DNA of 64,000 nt, taken from NCBI RefSeq assembly GCF_001428405.1, contig NZ_LMSL01000040.1:258388-322387 (forward strand), written 5' to 3'. The notes beneath the pieces were generated by a model that was given only the letters and a program-made list of their open reading frames with translations, had not been told where the DNA came from and searched no databases. Positions 60,975 through 64,000 of the stretch are shown here, piece by piece. Each line of letters opens with the position of its first letter. Within the stretch, counting starts at the first letter, position 1. This stretch comes from Frateuria sp. Soil773. GTDB taxonomy: Bacteria > Pseudomonadota > Gammaproteobacteria > Xanthomonadales > Rhodanobacteraceae. A program made the position numbers and the translations under genes.

Positions 60975-61245
60975 CGACGGGTCCACGGCCGGGCGAACGG
61001 AAAACCATTGGCGCAACGACGCGGTTCGCCCGGCACGGGTGAACGCATCGTGGCCAAAGGTCTCGCCGGGCAGGCGCGATCCGGACGGACCGCGGCAACC
61101 ATCCGCGCCATGAAGCCGATGCTTCAAGTGTGTTGACGCGGATTCCTCAAGGTGAAAGCACGGGGCTTTCCGGGGTGAGGATGGCTACTCCCCAATGACA
61201 ATGGCGCGCATGGTAGCGGCAGCGGCCGGGCGGGACAAGCGCCGG

Positions 61246-62064
61246 TCAAGCGCAGACGCGCTCCGCCAGCATCGCGTCCAGGTCGTAAGCGCCGGCCGGC
61301 TTGCCGGCCAGCCAGCAGGCGGCCTCGATGGCGCCGCGCGCGAAGATCGAGCGGTCGGTGGCGCGGTGGCCCAGCTCGACCCGCTCGCCCGGCCCGAGCA
61401 GCAGTGCCTGGTGCTCGCCCACGACATCGCCGCCGCGCACCACGGCAAAGCCGATGCTGCCAGGACGACGCGCGCCGGGGCGGCCTTCGCGGACGTAGAC
61501 GCCATCGCGCGCCAGCGAGGTGCCGCGGGCCGCGGCCGCGGCCTCGCCGAGCGCCAGCGCGGTGCCGGACGGCGCGTCTTCCTTGCGGCCGTGGTGGGCC
61601 TCGACGATTTCCAGGTCCCACTCGCGCAGCGCTGCGGAAGCCTCGCGCAGCAGTCGCGTCAGCACGGCCACGCCCAGGCTGAAGTTGGCCGCGCGCAGCA
61701 GCGCGATCCTCCGCCCGGCCTGTTCCAGCCGTTCCGTCAGGGCCGCATCCAGGCCGGTCGTGCCGGACACCAGGGCGATGCCGTGCGCCTCGCAATGGTC
61801 GAGCGCCGAGGCCAGCCCCTCCGGCCCGCTGAAGTCGACGACCACGTCGAGCGCGTCGCCCGCCGGCCAGGTCTTGCCGAAGCGCAACACCGCCCCGCCG
61901 GAAGCCTTTCCGCCGGGAAACACCGGTTGGCCGACCTGCGCGGCGTCCGCGGCCGTCAGCGCCGCGGCGAGCTCGAAGCGCGGGTCGTCCCGCAGCAGGC
62001 CCAGCAGGGTCCGGCCCATGCGGCCGGTGGCGCCGTTGACGGCGATGCGGATGGTGCGGCTCAT
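61246..62064 (-). CDS. dapB: 4-hydroxy-tetrahydrodipicolinate reductase
   Basis: A 272-residue enzyme of lysine/diaminopimelate synthesis. The N-terminal NAD(P)-binding motif is IAVNGATGRMGRTLLGLL (residues ~6-23); VVDFSGPEGLASALDHCEA and the catalytic segment EIVEAHHGRKEDAPSGTA (His pair and Lys) follow, with the C-terminal domain (GFAVVRGGDVVGEHQALLLG). The ATG at 62064 gives the usual ~270 residues. It follows dnaJ closely (64 bases), a xanthomonad-like order. Confidence 0.95.
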   Translation of the reverse strand: MSRTIRIAVNGATGRMGRTLLGLLRDDPRFELAAALTAADAAQVGQPVFPGGKASGGAVLRFGKTWPAGDALDVVVDFSGPEGLASALDHCEAHGIALVSGTTGLDAALTERLEQAGRRIALLRAANFSLGVAVLTRLLREASAALREWDLEIVEAHHGRKEDAPSGTALALGEAAAAARGTSLARDGVYVREGRPGARRPGSIGFAVVRGGDVVGEHQALLLGPGERVELGHRATDRSIFARGAIEAACWLAGKPAGAYDLDAMLAERVCA

Positions 62065-62128
62065 GGCGATCCCGGCTGGCGGCAAGAACGGAGGGCGGAA
62101 CGACGGATGCTAGCGGCGCGGTACCGGC

Positions 62129-63250
62129 TCAGGAAGTCACCCGCGACCAGAACTGCTTGACCCCGTCCACCCAGGTCTTGGCCTGCGGCATGTGCTTGTC
62201 CGCCTCGCCCTCGCCGAAGGTCGCCTCCAACTGCTCGAACAGCTCGCGCTGCTGGCGCGTCAGGCGCACCGGGGTCTCCACCAGCACGCGGCAGATCAGG
62301 TCGCCGGTGCGGCCGCTGCGCACGGATTTCACGCCGCGCCCGCGCAGGCGGAACTGCTGCCCGGTCTGCGTCTCCGGCGGGATGCTGATCGGCACCTCGC
62401 CCTCCAGCGTCGGCACCGGCAGCTCCGCGCCCAGCGCGGCCTGGGAGAAGCGGATCGGCACCTCGCAATACAGGTCGTTGCCTTCGCGCTGGAAAATGGC
62501 GTGCTCGCGCACGTGTACTTCCACGTACAGGTCGCCCGCCGGCGCACCGGCCGGGCCGGCCTCGCCCTGCCCGGTCAGGCGGATGCGGTCGCCGTTGTCG
62601 ACCCCCGCGGGTATCCGCACCGACAGCGTGCGGGTTTCCTCCAACCGACCCTCGCCGTGGCACGGCTTGCAGGGTTTCTCGATGGTCTGGCCGCTGCCGC
62701 CGCAGTGCGGGCAGGCCTGCTGGATGGAGAAGATGCCGTTCTGCATGCGCACGCGGCCGTGACCGTGGCAGGTCCTGCACTGGCTGGTCTTGCCGTCCGC
62801 TGAGCCGGTGCCGTTGCAGTGGTGGCAGTTGACCTGGCTGGGGATGTCGATCTTCTTCTCGATCCCGAACACAGCTTCCTCGAGGTCCAGCTCCATGATG
62901 TAGCGCAGGTCCGCGCCGCGCCGCGGCTGCCGGCCCCGGCCGCCGCCGAAGATATCGCCGAAAATGTCTCCGAAGATGTCGCCCATGTCGCCGAAGCCGG
63001 CACCGCCGCGGCCGCCCATGCCGTGCTCGAAGGCGGCATGCCCGTGCTGGTCGTACATCGCGCGCTTCTGCGCGTCAGACAGCACCTCGTAGGCTTCCTT
63101 GGCTTCCTTGAACTTCTCCTGCGCGTGCGGATCGTCCGGGCAGCGGTCCGGGTGGTACTTCATCGCCAGCCGGCGGAAGGACTTCTTCAGCTCGACCTCG
63201 GTGACGGTGCGCTCGACACCCAGGACCTCGTAGTAATCACGCTTGCTCAT
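62129..63250 (-). CDS. dnaJ: Chaperone protein DnaJ
   Basis: A 373-residue co-chaperone. The J-domain (residues 1-70) has [17 protein letters not shown] with the HPD motif. The Gly/Phe region ([20 protein letters not shown]) is followed by the zinc-finger region with four CxxCxGxG motifs ([30 protein letters not shown]). The C-terminal substrate-binding and dimerisation domain completes it. The ATG at 63250 fits the family. It follows dnaK, with a hairpin between the two genes. Confidence 0.97.
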   Translation of the reverse strand: MSKRDYYEVLGVERTVTEVELKKSFRRLAMKYHPDRCPDDPHAQEKFKEAKEAYEVLSDAQKRAMYDQHGHAAFEHGMGGRGGAGFGDMGDIFGDIFGDIFGGGRGRQPRRGADLRYIMELDLEEAVFGIEKKIDIPSQVNCHHCNGTGSADGKTSQCRTCHGHGRVRMQNGIFSIQQACPHCGGSGQTIEKPCKPCHGEGRLEETRTLSVRIPAGVDNGDRIRLTGQGEAGPAGAPAGDLYVEVHVREHAIFQREGNDLYCEVPIRFSQAALGAELPVPTLEGEVPISIPPETQTGQQFRLRGRGVKSVRSGRTGDLICRVLVETPVRLTRQQRELFEQLEATFGEGEADKHMPQAKTWVDGVKQFWSRVTS

Positions 63251-63319
63251 CGACCCGTCCACAACTCGATCACGCTCCCCGCATGGGCCCGCGCCGGGCT
63301 CCATGCCTCATCCAGCAAA

Positions 63320-63353
63320 CAGCCCGCACCGGGATTCGCACCGGCGCGGGCTG
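63320..63353 (-). terminator. Hairpin between dnaK and dnaJ
   Basis: Arms cagcccgc (63320-63327) and gcgggctg (63346-63353) pair, and the 18-base loop contains a further ccgg pair that can extend the fold. In the leftward direction no T-run follows, so it may act as an attenuator or as a stabilising stem between two genes of one operon. Confidence 0.45.
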
Positions 63354-63381
63354 CATCCATCGGCCATGCCAACCGCCGGGC

Positions 63382-64000
63382 TTACTTCTTGTCGTCGTCC
63401 TTGACCTCGGTGAACTCGGCATCGACGACGTCGTCCGGCTGCGCTGAGCCGCCGCCCGGGGCCGCCTGCGGGCCGGCCTCGGCACCGCCCGACTGCGCCG
63501 CCGCGTAGAGCGGCTGGGCGGCCTGCTCCAGCTTCTCGACCTTGGCCTCGATGGCCGCCTTGTCGTCGCCGTCCTTGACCTTCTCCAGCTCGGACAGCGC
63601 CTCCTCGATGCTGCCGATCTGCGCGCCGACCTTGCCGCCGTGCTCCTTCAGCGCGCTGCGGGTGGCGTGCACCAGCTGGTCGGCCTTGTTGCGGGTGGCG
63701 ACCAGCTCGTGGAACTTCTTGTCATCTTCCTTGTTCGCCTCGGCGTCGGCGACCATCCGCTGAATCTCTTCCTCGGACAGTCCCGAGCCGGCCTTGATCT
63801 CGATCTTCTGTTCCTTGCCGGTCTTCTTGTCCTTGGCCGACACGTGCAGGATGCCGTTGGCGTCGATGTCGAAGGTGACCTCGATCTGCGGCATGCCGCG
63901 CGGCGCCGGTTCGATGCCGGACAGGTCGAACTTGCCCAGCGACTTGTTCGCGCTGGCGCGCTCGCGCTCGCCCTGCAGCACGTGCACGGTCACCGCGGTC
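63382..64000 (-). CDS. dnaK: Chaperone DnaK, C-terminal part (continues beyond window)
   Basis: The 3' ~205 codons of dnaK with the stop at 63382. The visible sequence covers most of the substrate-binding beta domain ([20 protein letters not shown], then [19 protein letters not shown] and [18 protein letters not shown]) and the helical lid ([20 protein letters not shown], then a coiled [20 protein letters not shown]). The C-terminal tail ends with [16 protein letters not shown], the usual DnaK tail EEVKD-type motif. The nucleotide-binding half lies outside the window. Confidence 0.96.
   Translation of the reverse strand, partial: TAVTVHVLQGERERASANKSLGKFDLSGIEPAPRGMPQIEVTFDIDANGILHVSAKDKKTGKEQKIEIKAGSGLSEEEIQRMVADAEANKEDDKKFHELVATRNKADQLVHATRSALKEHGGKVGAQIGSIEEALSELEKVKDGDDKAAIEAKVEKLEQAAQPLYAAAQSGGAEAGPQAAPGGGSAQPDDVVDAEFTEVKDDDKK

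Overview
The window comes from a high-GC gammaproteobacterium, most likely of the Xanthomonadales and probably the Rhodanobacteraceae (the Rhodanobacter, Dyella or Luteibacter side). The basis is gene content and order: dnaK-dnaJ, dapB and carA-carB-greA lie in xanthomonad-like order, and there is a cmk-rpsA-ihfB-lapA-lapB block followed by a WecA-type transferase, a CapD-type dehydratase and galU. No rRNA, tRNA, CRISPR array or complete insertion sequence was seen.

Layout. 0-3.4 kb: small genes (membrane-anchored fragment, YjaB-like acetyltransferase, DUF202 protein, cupin, PepSY protein, lipoprotein). 3.4-9.4 kb: heavy-metal RND efflux operon (CzcA/B/C type) headed by a small Cys/His protein. 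9.5-13.1 kb: rsgA, a type II NADH dehydrogenase and a pirin. 13.2-18.8 kb: an unusual leftward cluster that looks like a RiPP system. It starts with an 88-residue signal-peptide-bearing candidate precursor, then a perfect 14-bp hairpin, an HExxH-family peptide-modification enzyme, an ATP-grasp-like protein, a membrane-anchored PDZ-like protein and two FtsX/MacB-type permeases with no ATPase beside them. About 490 AT-richer bases lie upstream.

19.3-29.6 kb: TRIC channel, quinone oxidoreductase, lipoprotein, an alkylation-repair operon (an Ada lacking its AraC domain, a 2OG oxygenase, AlkB, AlkA), two metallo-beta-lactamase-fold hydrolases (one a B3-type beta-lactamase), a nested palindromic repeat, back-to-back C-terminal remnants of a TetR regulator and an MFS transporter, and a three-gene operon (FAD oxidoreductase, CsaA, GNAT). 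29.7-38.1 kb: PbpC and a giant alpha-2-macroglobulin. 38.4-43.7 kb: envelope polysaccharide and LPS-control operon (lapA-lapB-GT4-capD-galU). 43.8-46.8 kb: ihfB, rpsA, cmk. 46.9-50.9 kb: acyl-CoA-binding protein, fadH, a LysR regulator and the B-type rpmJ.

50.9-64 kb: hydrolase, greA, carB, carA, then a rightward operon (2OG oxygenase, Lgt-like transferase, radical SAM enzyme resembling archaeal tetraether lipid synthase, small membrane protein), a cation/Ca2+ exchanger, dapB, dnaJ and the 3' end of dnaK. The operon and exchanger sit between dapB and carA, genes that are often neighbours in xanthomonads.

The best candidates for an undescribed system are the HExxH cluster (13.2-18.8 kb) and the Tes-like radical SAM/Lgt-like operon (56.7-60.0 kb). 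Both functions are inferred from motifs and gene order only.
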